A stretch of DNA of 26,167 bases from Clostridiales bacterium UBA1701 (GCA_002320035.1 DCJL01000021.1:83726-109892), one strand, 5' to 3'. Numbered from the stretch's first letter, positions 15,844-23,155 are shown. Notes: generated by a model from the letters alone, not told the origin. A program made the numbers and translations.

Positions 15844-16611
15844 TCAAAGTGCAAGGTCGGTGTTATCAGAAATATCTTTACGGATACGAAGGAACTCCGG
15901 ATCTGTGAAGTTTCTGGGTCTTTTCAGCTTGCCGAGATCATAAACCTGCTTAACCTTAGCTGGGCAATTGCTCAGCAGAACAATGCGGTCCGCCAGATAA
16001 ACGGCCTCTTCTATGTTGTTTGTAACAAAAATAATTGTGCGCTTTTCCTTTTCCCAGATGCGCAGGACTTCCTCCTGCATGGAGTATCTGGTCTGCGCGT
16101 CCAGCTGTCCGAAGGGTTCATCCATGAGCAGGATTTCAGGGCTGTTGGTATACGCACGGGCAATCCCCACACGCTGCTTCATGCCGCCGGAAAGCTGGTG
16201 GGGATAGGAATTTTCAAAACCGGTGAGGCCAACAAGGTCTATATATTTCTGCGCGATTTCCCGGCGCTCCTTTTTCCCCATGCCGGAGATTTCAAGACCA
16301 AATTCCACATTGCCCAAAACAGTGCGCCAAGGCATAAGATTCAGCGACTGGAACACCATTCCTATGCGCTTATCGCTTCCTGTTATCTTTTCTCCGTCAA
16401 GATATACGCTGCCGGATACGGGAGAATCCAGACCGGCAATGATATTCATTAGAACAGTCTTGCCGCAATGTCCAGGGCCGAGGACAACCAAAAACTCATT
16501 GTCTCTGACCTCCATGGATACATTGTCTACAACCTGCTTTACATCGTCCTTAACGATGAAACCCTGACTGATGTTTTCAAGTTTGAGGATTACTTTGTTT
16601 TTCTGGTCCAT
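15844..16611 (-). CDS. NitT/TauT-type ABC transporter ATPase B (degenerate Walker A, no switch His)
   Basis: A 255-residue ABC ATPase paired with the next gene. The signature LSGGMKQR (140-147) and Walker B ILLMDEP (160-166) are canonical. Walker A is GPGHCGKT (45-52), with His48 where Gly is normal, and the switch histidine is Asn198 (FVTNNIEEA), so this subunit's own ATP site should hydrolyse poorly. Q-loop: MVFQSLNLMPW (85-95). The reading frame overlaps the end of the second permease gene by 22 bases. ATG at 16611 is preferred; a TTG at 16617 has better spacing (5 bases) to AGAAAGG (16623-16629 on the complement) and cannot be excluded. Acts at the inner face of the membrane. Confidence 0.92.
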   Translation of the reverse strand: MDQKNKVILKLENISQGFIVKDDVKQVVDNVSMEVRDNEFLVVLGPGHCGKTVLMNIIAGLDSPVSGSVYLDGEKITGSDKRIGMVFQSLNLMPWRTVLGNVEFGLEISGMGKKERREIAQKYIDLVGLTGFENSYPHQLSGGMKQRVGIARAYTNSPEILLMDEPFGQLDAQTRYSMQEEVLRIWEKEKRTIIFVTNNIEEAVYLADRIVLLSNCPAKVKQVYDLGKLKRPRNFTDPEFLRIRKDISDNTDLAL

Positions 16612-17408
16612 GGACAAATCAACCTTTCTGCAAACTGCGTAATAATAGCAAGGAGCGCGCCTACAAGCCCGATTGCAATCATGCCGGTTAAAACAAGGGG
16701 CATATCCATTGAATCCATGCCTCGGGAAATGAGAAGACCAACGCCGGCATTGCCCGCGCCCAGCATCTCAGCGGCAAGAACGACCATCCACGCGGCGCTG
16801 GTGGAAGTGCGGACGCCTGCGAAAATCGCGTCAAGGGAGGATGGAATTGCGATTTTGAAAAGTCTCTGCGCGGGAGTGGCGTTAAAGACGGTGCCAACAT
16901 CCAGATACATCTTGTCAACGGTACTCAGGCCCGCTTTCACGTTAATGACAATGCTCTGCAGAGAGCCAAAAATAACAATGATTACCTTGGACAGTTCGCC
17001 GGTTCCATTCCACAGGGTTATCAGAGGAATCCATGCCAGGGGAGGAATGGCGCGGAATGCGTCAAACAGCGGAGAGAAGAACGCCCGCAGTTTGGGGTAC
17101 CAGCCTATCATGATACCGAAAGCGATACCAAAGGTCCAGTCAAACAGCAGCGCAAGGCCGACGCGCTGAAGGCTCGCCAGGATATGGAGAATCAGGTTTC
17201 TCTTTTTTACCGGATGGGTAAACAGCCGTACCGTACGCTCCCATACATCCGCCGGGGAGGGAAAGTTTCCGGAACTGCTGTTTGTCGCGATCAGCCACAG
17301 TGTTATTATGGTGATGATCGACACAATGGGGAGAATTTTATATAAAATCTTCATGCGCTGCTCTCTGATCTCCGCAGCGCTGAGGTTTTCTTTTGCTACT
17401 TTGCTCAT
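16590..17408 (-). CDS. NitT/TauT-type ABC transporter permease B
   Basis: A 272-residue binding-protein-dependent permease with about six membrane segments (first near residues 30-45, IVSIITIITLWLIA). The EAA-type coupling loop, which docks on the ATPase, is AAEMLGAGNAGVGLLI in the C-terminal third. It resembles the SsuC/TauC group. The ATG at 17408 overlaps the stop of the first permease by four bases (ATGA), the typical sign of coupled translation; a GTG at 17420 is also in frame. The two permeases differ clearly in sequence, so the membrane part is heterodimeric, unlike most SsuC/TauC systems, which use one permease gene. Confidence 0.92.
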   Translation of the reverse strand: MSKVAKENLSAAEIREQRMKILYKILPIVSIITIITLWLIATNSSSGNFPSPADVWERTVRLFTHPVKKRNLILHILASLQRVGLALLFDWTFGIAFGIMIGWYPKLRAFFSPLFDAFRAIPPLAWIPLITLWNGTGELSKVIIVIFGSLQSIVINVKAGLSTVDKMYLDVGTVFNATPAQRLFKIAIPSSLDAIFAGVRTSTSAAWMVVLAAEMLGAGNAGVGLLISRGMDSMDMPLVLTGMIAIGLVGALLAIITQFAERLICPWTRKTK

Positions 17409-18241
17409 ACCTTTTTCCACCTCAACACAATATTCTCACAAGAAGCGATAAGGAAAGAAATAATTACGCCGAGGACGCCAATTACAACGATGCCAAGGAT
17501 AACCAGGTCAACACGGCCATAGTTGCGGCCCATCAGTATCATGTAACCAAGTCCGCTGGACGCCGCCAGCATTTCCGCCGCAACAAGCGTTGCCCATGCG
17601 TTGCCTATGGCAACCTTTATGCCCGCGAAGGTCATGGTCATGGAGGAGGGAATTCCTACCTTCCAGAAGCAGGTAAAGTTGGACGCGCCAAAAGTCTTTC
17701 CCACATTTATCAGCACCTCCTTGGTTTGCCGAATGCCGGTATAGGAGTTAATAAGGCAGGGGACAAAGGCAGAGAAGAACACGATGAATGCCTTGGATTG
17801 AAGCCCAATGCCCATCCACACAATGGTCAGCGGGATCCAGGACACAGGGGGGATAGGACGAATTATTTCAAATATCGGCCGCATAAATGCGTCAAAGCCC
17901 CGATACCAGCCCATAAGCCAGCCAAGAGGGATCCCGATTACCAGCGCAAGCAAATAGCCTGTCAGCGCAACCTCAAGGCTGGACCATATATTTACAAGAA
18001 GAACGGAGCCGTCAGGATTGGGGTCGGACAGCTTTACAATAAACAGCTTCAAAACCTCAAGAACGCTGCAAAGTTTTCTGCTGTCAACCAGCTCAAACAT
18101 AACCAGGCATTCCCATATGATCAGGAACAGTAAAAGAGCGCATACAGAAAGAATGGTGTCCCTGTAACGGATCCTTTTCTGTCCGGCCTTTACGTTTGCT
18201 ACCATTTGTTCATTTGTCATAGCAACAGACGAGTCTTTCAA
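17405..18241 (-). CDS. NitT/TauT-type ABC transporter permease A
   Basis: A 278-residue permease with about six membrane segments and the coupling loop AAEMLAASSGLGYMILMG near the C-terminal third. Same family as the next gene but not a recent duplicate. Start: a TTG at 18241 has AGGGA six bases upstream, while the first ATG (18220) has no Shine-Dalgarno at a proper distance; I therefore keep the TTG, with ATG 18220 as alternative. A strong hairpin separates it from the binding-protein gene, so permease and enzyme genes are probably expressed at a lower level than the binding protein. Confidence 0.92.
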   Translation of the reverse strand: MKDSSVAMTNEQMVANVKAGQKRIRYRDTILSVCALLLFLIIWECLVMFELVDSRKLCSVLEVLKLFIVKLSDPNPDGSVLLVNIWSSLEVALTGYLLALVIGIPLGWLMGWYRGFDAFMRPIFEIIRPIPPVSWIPLTIVWMGIGLQSKAFIVFFSAFVPCLINSYTGIRQTKEVLINVGKTFGASNFTCFWKVGIPSSMTMTFAGIKVAIGNAWATLVAAEMLAASSGLGYMILMGRNYGRVDLVILGIVVIGVLGVIISFLIASCENIVLRWKKV

Positions 18242-18319
18242 TTTAATCCCTACTTTCTAAACTAACCCGAATAATACGGAACGTTAAAAGCGCCCGTAAT
18301 AAGCACTTTTTATATACAA

Positions 18320-18346
18320 TGGGCCGGCCTGTGCTAGGCCGGCCCA
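18320..18346 (-). terminator. Intra-operon hairpin after the binding-protein gene
   Basis: TGGGCCGGCCT (18320-18330), loop GTGCT, AGGCCGGCCCA (18336-18346): a perfect 11-bp stem. Read leftward it is followed by TTGTATATAAAAAG, not a solid U-tract, so partial termination or 3'-end protection of the binding-protein message is more likely than full termination. This arrangement gives an excess of binding protein in many ABC operons. Confidence 0.65.
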
Positions 18347-18373
18347 ACGCTTGCAGCTTATTGATTTATCTCT

Positions 18374-19519
18374 TTACTTGCCGAGAAGTTCTGCGACTCT
18401 GGCCGCGACAGAGGCGTCGACACGATTGTCCGCAAGCCACTGATTGCGCTGCTCAACGGTGTACTTCCCTTCACTCACGAAGAAGTCATAGCCGTTGAGG
18501 ATCTGCTCCTCAACCTTCAGCAGGTTGCGGCCGGCGCCTTCGTCAAATGCGCCTTCGGTGGTGAAAACATCCAGATATTCGTCAACAGTGGGGCCTGCAA
18601 ACCACTCAACAATTCTGCTCGCAACATCTTCGGTGACCAGGAAGCCCTCTTCCTCGCAGTGGTTATAGAACATCTCCGCTGCGGTTTCCGGGTTTTCATA
18701 TACCCACTCGTTTGCCAGCCGGGAGACGGCAACGACGGTAGCTACCAGATCAAGATTGTCCTTAAGGAAATCGGGGTGGGTGAAGGAACCGCAGATGGGG
18801 CTGTTGCCGAGCTGGCCGCAGTCGGTAACGCGGACATAGCCTGCATCCTCAGCCGCAAAGGCAATTGCATTCCACACAGCGAGAACATCGCCGGTGCCGC
18901 CGGAGAAAACAGTGAGCGCGTTGGATACGTCGGCATTGGTGCTGACAACGTCAGCCAGCGTCAGGTCCATGGTGTTCAGGTATGCTGCCAGAACCATCTG
19001 AGCAGAAGTGCCGGCAGGGTAAACGCACTCGGCGCCCTTCCAAACCTCGGGATTCGTGGGATCCTTTGCAATATCAGAATCGGGGCGGACAAAGACGGCC
19101 ATGTTGTCTTCATAGTCGGTCGCTTCAATGAAGCTGTAATCATAGGTGGACAGGCCGATGGCGATGCCGCCGATTCCCAGCGCGCACATATCCCAGTCAG
19201 AGCCGGCCTCCAGCATGGCGGGGCCGCCGGTGAACCACAGAATTTCAGGCTCAATGTTCAGCGCCTCAAAAACGCCAAGCTCGTCGGCAAAGTATGCCGG
19301 GTAGGACTGGATGGATCCGGTGAAGAGGGCCAGGCGAATTTTCTGAGTCTCTTCAAAAGGCTTCAGCCCCCAGGTCAGATCAGACTCGGCAGCGGAAGCG
19401 TCAGCAGGCTCAGACTCTGCGGGAGCGGTGGTATCAGCGGGAGCCGCAGTCTTTTCGCCGCAGGCGGCAAGTGCAAAAATCATACACAGGCAGAGAGTTA
19501 GAGCAATAATCTTTTTCAT
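18374..19519 (-). CDS. NitT/TauT-type ABC substrate-binding lipoprotein
   Basis: A 381-residue extracellular solute-binding protein. Signal peptide MKKIIALTLCLCMIFALAAC with lipobox ALAAC; Cys20 becomes the lipidated N-terminus. An Ala/Glu/Ser/Thr-rich linker (about 21-55) follows, then an NMT1/SsuA-like domain beginning IRLALFTGSIQSYPAYFADE and containing WFTGGPAMLEAG. The family binds sulfonates, nitrate, bicarbonate, pyrimidine precursors and other small molecules, so the ligand is not fixed by homology. ATG at 19519 has AAAGGA 6 bases ahead; the in-frame extension to 19600 lacks a signal peptide and is rejected. First gene of the long operon, divergent from the LacI-type regulator. Confidence 0.93.
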   Translation of the reverse strand: MKKIIALTLCLCMIFALAACGEKTAAPADTTAPAESEPADASAAESDLTWGLKPFEETQKIRLALFTGSIQSYPAYFADELGVFEALNIEPEILWFTGGPAMLEAGSDWDMCALGIGGIAIGLSTYDYSFIEATDYEDNMAVFVRPDSDIAKDPTNPEVWKGAECVYPAGTSAQMVLAAYLNTMDLTLADVVSTNADVSNALTVFSGGTGDVLAVWNAIAFAAEDAGYVRVTDCGQLGNSPICGSFTHPDFLKDNLDLVATVVAVSRLANEWVYENPETAAEMFYNHCEEEGFLVTEDVASRIVEWFAGPTVDEYLDVFTTEGAFDEGAGRNLLKVEEQILNGYDFFVSEGKYTVEQRNQWLADNRVDASVAARVAELLGK

Positions 19520-19537
19520 TTCTTTTCCTTTCTGTTG

Positions 19538-19555
19538 TTTGTTGTGTTTGTTGTG
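19538..19555 (-). repeat. Tandem 9-base CAA-rich repeat in the operon leader
   Basis: TTTGTTGTG occurs twice back to back (19538-19546, 19547-19555) on the plus strand, giving CACAACAAACACAACAAA in the mRNA just upstream of the Shine-Dalgarno of the binding-protein gene. G-free CAA-rich leaders do not fold and may favour ribosome loading; the functional role is inference. Confidence 0.5.
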
Positions 19556-19619
19556 TTCTTCTGTTTGTAAGCTATCTTTAATTTTAGTTTTCTTTTTCAT
19601 CTTTTCAATAGTAAAAAAT

Positions 19620-19631
19620 GCAATCGTTTTC
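19620..19631. promoter_or_regulatory. Candidate LacI-type operator for the long operon
   Basis: GCAATCGTTTTC matches the perfect palindrome GCAAACGTTTGC (20795-20806) at 10 of 12 positions, with the central CG kept. It lies about 100 bases upstream of the binding-protein start, in the intergenic region shared with the regulator gene. I could not identify a convincing minus-strand promoter around it (TAGACA and TACTAT flank it, but with a 20-base spacer). Confidence 0.55.
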
Positions 19632-19661
19632 TTTGTCTATTTTGCACAAGGATTGACTTTT

Positions 19662-19671
19662 ATTGCGCAAT
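19662..19671. promoter_or_regulatory. Short palindrome in the divergent intergenic region
   Basis: ATTGCGCAAT is a perfect 10-base palindrome with a CG centre, a shape compatible with a LacI-family half-site pair. It does not match the GCAAACGTTTGC motif closely, so its role is open. Confidence 0.3.
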
Positions 19672-19692
19672 TTCAAAAGACAGCAACACATA

Positions 19693-19731
19693 TTGACTTA
19701 ATTCAAGATCGTTGTATAATTGTTGTATAAT
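19693..19731 (+). promoter_or_regulatory. Promoter of the LacI-family regulator gene
   Basis: TTGACT (19693-19698) and a consensus TATAAT (19715-19720) are separated by 16 bases. A second TATAAT follows at 19726-19731, because GTTGTATAAT is repeated 11 bases apart (19711-19720 and 19722-19731). Transcription should start near 19727-19740, just before the ATG at 19763. Confidence 0.7.
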
Positions 19732-19762
19732 AAATTCATTCCTTGTTAAGTTGGTAGTAAAT

Positions 19763-20758
19763 ATGAGTACAATGAAAGACGTAGCGAAGCTTGCAGGCGT
19801 TTCCATTTCCACGGTTTCCAGGGTACTGTCCGGTGACAATCCTTCTACTGCTTCCGAGAAAACCAAGGCACGAATTTGGGATGCAGTCAGAACACTGGGG
19901 TACTCAATAAACGAAACCGCAAGCAATTTGCGTAAACCAAAACCAAATGTCGATGAAAAGGTCATTGACTGCATTCTCGCCAGAGAACTCCTGTTCTTTA
20001 CCGATCCTTTTCTCTCTTCCCTCCGGCACGTGATTGAAGAAAGCCTTTTCAAAAAAGGCTATCGGCTCAGAGGGCAGATTGGCGTCTCCGAGCTGGAGCA
20101 TCTGGACACCATTGGCGATGCGGCCATTATTTTGGGCCGGGTCGATTCAAGCGTGCTCAAGGTCCTGAAAAAAGGCTATAAGCATCTGATTTATACTGGC
20201 CTTCAGGATATGGATTTAAACATTGACAGCGTTATCTGCCGGGGCTATGACGCCGTATGTGCCGCAATGGATTATCTGGCGTCCCTGGGTCATAAAAGGA
20301 TATGCTATCTGGGTGAAACATCCAGAGAAGAACGTTATGTGGCATATTTGGACAAGGTAAGGGACCTGAAGCTTGTCAGTGACAAAAGTCTTGTCGTGGA
20401 TGTCTTGTTCACCCCCGGCGACAGCTATAACGGCTTGAAAAAAGCGCTTTCCAAGGGTCTGGATTGCTCTGCCATTATTTGCGCAAACGATTCGTCGTAT
20501 TTCGGCGTTTTAAAGGCCTTGAAGGAATTCCACAAGTCCATCCCCGAAGACGTCTCCGTGATTGGAATTAATGATATGGAGGAGATCCGGTATCTGGATC
20601 CAATGCTCACTTCCATGTCCATTCCCGCAGAGGACATGGGGAACCTGGTCGTACAGCTCCTGATAAGCAGAATCCACCAAACGCATTCCACCCCCGTCAA
20701 ACTGTATATTCCCAGCAAGCTGACAATAAGAGATTCCTGTGTGGTAAACCGCGGCTGA
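19763..20758 (+). CDS. LacI-family transcriptional regulator
   Basis: A 331-residue regulator. N-terminal helix-turn-helix MKDVAKLAGVSISTVSRVLSG with the hinge region following at about residues 45-60, then a periplasmic-binding-protein-like sensor domain (for example VICRGYDAVCAAMDYLASLGHKRICYLG in the middle and SVIGINDMEEIRYLDPMLTS near the C-terminus). Such proteins usually repress catabolic genes until a sugar or sugar phosphate binds. The start at 19763 gives the standard length; the frame extends upstream to 19712 but that would run through the promoter. Divergent from the 14-gene operon and followed by the dehydrogenase gene; candidate operators at 19620 and 20795 suggest that it controls both directions. 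Confidence 0.94.
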   Translation: MSTMKDVAKLAGVSISTVSRVLSGDNPSTASEKTKARIWDAVRTLGYSINETASNLRKPKPNVDEKVIDCILARELLFFTDPFLSSLRHVIEESLFKKGYRLRGQIGVSELEHLDTIGDAAIILGRVDSSVLKVLKKGYKHLIYTGLQDMDLNIDSVICRGYDAVCAAMDYLASLGHKRICYLGETSREERYVAYLDKVRDLKLVSDKSLVVDVLFTPGDSYNGLKKALSKGLDCSAIICANDSSYFGVLKALKEFHKSIPEDVSVIGINDMEEIRYLDPMLTSMSIPAEDMGNLVVQLLISRIHQTHSTPVKLYIPSKLTIRDSCVVNRG

Positions 20759-20794
20759 TTTGGAAAACCTGTTCTGCCAAATTTTGCTGAAAAA

Positions 20795-20806
20795 GCAAAC
20801 GTTTGC
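20795..20806. promoter_or_regulatory. Perfect LacI-type operator upstream of the dehydrogenase gene
   Basis: GCAAACGTTTGC is a perfect 12-base palindrome with central CG, extended by AAA/TTT arms after one mismatch. It ends 10 bases before the -35 box of the dehydrogenase promoter. This is the classic operator shape of the LacI/GalR family, directly beside a gene of that family. Confidence 0.7.
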
Positions 20807-20816
20807 ATTTTTAAGT

Positions 20817-20846
20817 TTGACTTTTGTTTTCCCTGAACGGTATAAT
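20817..20846 (+). promoter_or_regulatory. Promoter of the GldA-family dehydrogenase gene
   Basis: TTGACT (20817-20822), 18-base spacer, TATAAT (20841-20846). About 75 bases of leader follow, ending in the strong Shine-Dalgarno AGGAGG (20913-20918) seven bases before the ATG. Confidence 0.75.
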
Positions 20847-20925
20847 TATTTCACTGTTTTAAGCATCCGTAGTGGCAATAAATTGAGTCTGTAATTATTT
20901 TTTTGATAAAACAGGAGGAATTGAT

Positions 20926-22080
20926 ATGGGCGGCACACAGGAACTGTCCCGAAGCGGCATTTTGCTTACCGGCACATCCAGAGCATTTGGATGCCCCTCG
21001 AAGTACATTCAGGGTCCCGGTGAATTTCTTAATGTGTTCAAATACGGAAGCAGGTTTGGTAACCGTTTCCTATTTTTAATTGACAGCGGCGTATACGACA
21101 TTATTCTGGAAAAAATTGAGTCCGTTGAGGACAAATGCGGCTGCAGCTATGAAGTAATGAGCTTCCTTGGCGAGTGCTGCATGGAAAATGTGGCCGAGCT
21201 TGCCGAGGCCGCCAGAAAATTTGACAGCAATGTTCTTGTCGGCATTGGCGGCGGCAAGGTGCTTGATATCGCAAAGCTTCTTGCTGATGAGACGGATATG
21301 TCCAGAATTATCGTTCCCACCTCCGCATCCAGCGACGCCCCCGCAGCAGACTGGGCGGCAGTGTATACCCGGGAGGGCGTGCATATTTCCGGCCGCCCCA
21401 CCCGCCGCAGCACCGAGCTGGTTCTGGTCGATTCCGAGATTATTGTGAACGCACCGGCGCGCCTCTTCTCCGCAGGCATAGGCGATGCCCTTGCAACCTG
21501 GTTCGAGGCGAAGGCCTGCCTGGATGCCTGCACGCCCAACTGCATTGGGCCTTACAGAAGCTGCAGGGTCGGAACCGCGGTTTCCAGAGAGTGCTACAAC
21601 ATTCTCCGGGAGGACGGATTGTCCGCGCTCCGTGCGGTAAAGGCCCATATCGTCACCCCCGCCGTGGAAAACGTTATTGAGGCCAATATTCTTCTCAGCG
21701 GCCTCGGCTTTATCAATGGCGGCCTGGCCGGCAGCCACGGGTTCCACAACGGTTTCTCCAACATCCCGGGGTGCAAGAAGTATCTGCACGGCGAGGTGGT
21801 TGCTTTTGGCCTTATCTGTCAGCTTTGCCTAGAAAACGCCGCCCCGGCCGAAATCAATGACCTTCTGCAATTCCTGCACGATTCGGATCTGCCTGTAACC
21901 CTTGAGCAGATTGGAATCGAGTGCAGTGAAGAAAACCTGGAAACCATTGTTGAGCACACGCTCAACCATAACATTCTCATCCATCATGAACCCGTTCCTG
22001 TGAACAAGAAAATACTCAAGGCTGCAATTATCGACGCTGATAAGCTCGGCCGTGATTTTATGGAAAACCTTGGCAAGTAA
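20926..22080 (+). CDS. GldA-family metal-dependent polyol dehydrogenase
   Basis: A 384-residue protein of the glycerol dehydrogenase / glycerol-1-phosphate dehydrogenase branch of iron- and zinc-containing alcohol dehydrogenases (GldA about 365 residues). NAD(P) region GIGGGKVLDIAK (106-117) and PTSASSDAP (131-139); metal ligands Asp187 (GIGDALATWFEA), His271 (GSHGFHNG) and His288 (LHGEVVAFG). The active site looks complete. It would interconvert a polyol and a ketose or hydroxyaldehyde. Glycerol is the textbook substrate, but the operator before the gene and the neighbouring catabolic operon suggest a pathway-specific role, for example reduction of a C3 aldehyde such as sulfolactaldehyde or oxidation of an incoming polyol (inference). 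A short N-terminal extension of about 15 residues is present compared with GldA. Confidence 0.88.
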   Translation: MGGTQELSRSGILLTGTSRAFGCPSKYIQGPGEFLNVFKYGSRFGNRFLFLIDSGVYDIILEKIESVEDKCGCSYEVMSFLGECCMENVAELAEAARKFDSNVLVGIGGGKVLDIAKLLADETDMSRIIVPTSASSDAPAADWAAVYTREGVHISGRPTRRSTELVLVDSEIIVNAPARLFSAGIGDALATWFEAKACLDACTPNCIGPYRSCRVGTAVSRECYNILREDGLSALRAVKAHIVTPAVENVIEANILLSGLGFINGGLAGSHGFHNGFSNIPGCKKYLHGEVVAFGLICQLCLENAAPAEINDLLQFLHDSDLPVTLEQIGIECSEENLETIVEHTLNHNILIHHEPVPVNKKILKAAIIDADKLGRDFMENLGK

Positions 22081-22136
22081 GCGCGGCTCATTCTGATTGA
22101 TACACGCGCGCCGAACCTGCCTCAACCGGGAAAACG

Positions 22137-22174
22137 ACGCATGCCGGCCGGCTCAAGTTCCGGCCGGCATGCGT
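22137..22174 (+). terminator. Intrinsic terminator after the dehydrogenase gene
   Basis: ACGCATGCCGGCCGG (22137-22151), 8-base loop, CCGGCCGGCATGCGT (22160-22174): a perfect 15-bp stem, followed by TATAATTATGTTTTTA. The TATAAT just after the stem could also serve as -10 for the following gene, but no matching -35 is visible. Confidence 0.75.
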
Positions 22175-22235
22175 TATAATTATGTTTTTATAAAAGAAAT
22201 CTTTGGTCTAAAAAAATTTTCTTGCAGAGGATACT

Positions 22236-23024
22236 ATGGGACTTTTATTTTCGGCATTATTGATCGCGTTGGCAGCATCCACGCTTGGCAGCATCAGCGG
22301 CATCGGCGGCGGCGTGCTCATGAAACCGCTTTTTGAACTTTTCAATATTGCTTCTGTCAGCACAACATCGTTTCTTTCAGGAATAACGGTTCTTTCAATG
22401 GCTGGCTATAACACCGCGAAAATATTAAGCGCCAAGCCTTCTTCACTTGAAATGAAACCGATTTTCCCCCTGGCTCTTGGCGCGGCAACAGGCGGCGTCA
22501 TCGGCAGCAAGCTTCTTGAATTGATCAAGCATTTTCTCTCTAATTCGGAAAAAGTTGGCGCTGTTCAGGCCGCATGTCTCGCTGTTTTGTGTGTGGGCAC
22601 GATTATCTATACCCTGAACAACAGGAAAATCCAAACCCGCAAAATCAGCAGCGGAATTGTTACTGCTGTTATTGGCCTGATCCTCGGCCTGCTGTCCAGC
22701 TTTCTCAGTATCGGCGGCGGTCCGTTCAATCTTGCTGTCCTCTCCTATTTCTTTTCAATGGACACAAAGCATTCTGTGCAAAGTTCCCTGATCATTATTC
22801 TTTTTAGCCAGGCCTTTCACTTAATTGATACGCTCCTTTGCGGAAATGTCCCGCCTTTTGAGCCTGTAATGCTGCTGCTCATGATCGGCGGCGGGATCGG
22901 CGGCGCATTTTTTGGTTCCCGTATCGGGAAAAAGCTCAGCAACAGTACCATAGACAAGCTGTTTATTTTCATATTGGTCCTGGTTATTGTTGTCTGCATA
23001 TACAACATAACGAAATTCATATAA
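22236..23024 (+). CDS. Second TauE/SafE-family membrane transporter
   Basis: A 262-residue membrane protein with about eight hydrophobic segments and the duplicated TauE/SafE motif: SGIGGGVLMKPLFELF near residues 20-35 and SIGGGPFNLAVLSYFF near 160-175. It differs strongly from the TauE/SafE protein of the minus-strand operon, so it is not a recent copy. Expected to move an anionic sulfur compound or organic acid across the cytoplasmic membrane. ATG at 22236 with AGAGG 5 bases ahead. It follows the dehydrogenase gene after a strong terminator, so it may be expressed only by read-through or from a promoter that I could not locate. Confidence 0.87.
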   Translation: MGLLFSALLIALAASTLGSISGIGGGVLMKPLFELFNIASVSTTSFLSGITVLSMAGYNTAKILSAKPSSLEMKPIFPLALGAATGGVIGSKLLELIKHFLSNSEKVGAVQAACLAVLCVGTIIYTLNNRKIQTRKISSGIVTAVIGLILGLLSSFLSIGGGPFNLAVLSYFFSMDTKHSVQSSLIIILFSQAFHLIDTLLCGNVPPFEPVMLLLMIGGGIGGAFFGSRIGKKLSNSTIDKLFIFILVLVIVVCIYNITKFI

Positions 23025-23117
23025 GGATCTTTATCTCCGGGGCTCCAGCCGCCCTTACAGGGCGGGCTTTGCATGCATATCAATTCCCGTGCAGTTTTCC
23101 AACCTTCACTTCGCGTT

Positions 23118-23155
23118 AAAAAGTGCGCTCCCTTCACCCAGGGAACGCACTTTTT
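23118..23155. terminator. Bidirectional terminator between convergent genes
   Basis: AAAAAGTGCG (23118-23127) pairs with CGCACTTTTT (23146-23155), and an inner CCCT/AGGG extends the stem after a two-base mismatch. A-run and T-run on either side make it usable in both directions, for the TauE/SafE gene and the M14 peptidase gene. A smaller hairpin CCGCCCT-TAC-AGGGCGG lies at 23049-23065. The rest of 23025-23296 shows no gene. Confidence 0.75.

Noticed and set aside
15064..16452. 462-codon open frame on the plus strand
   Set aside because: It runs antisense through both ABC ATPase genes; its length comes from codon bias of those genes, and it crosses two real gene boundaries.
19520..19600. N-terminal extension of the substrate-binding protein frame
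   Set aside because: It would bury the lipoprotein signal peptide behind a Lys- and Asn-rich stretch; the ATG at 19519 has its own Shine-Dalgarno.
20783..20800. Small hairpin TTTGCT-GAAAA-AGCAAA after the LacI-family gene
   Set aside because: Only six base pairs with no T-run; the right arm overlaps the perfect operator palindrome, which explains the sequence better.
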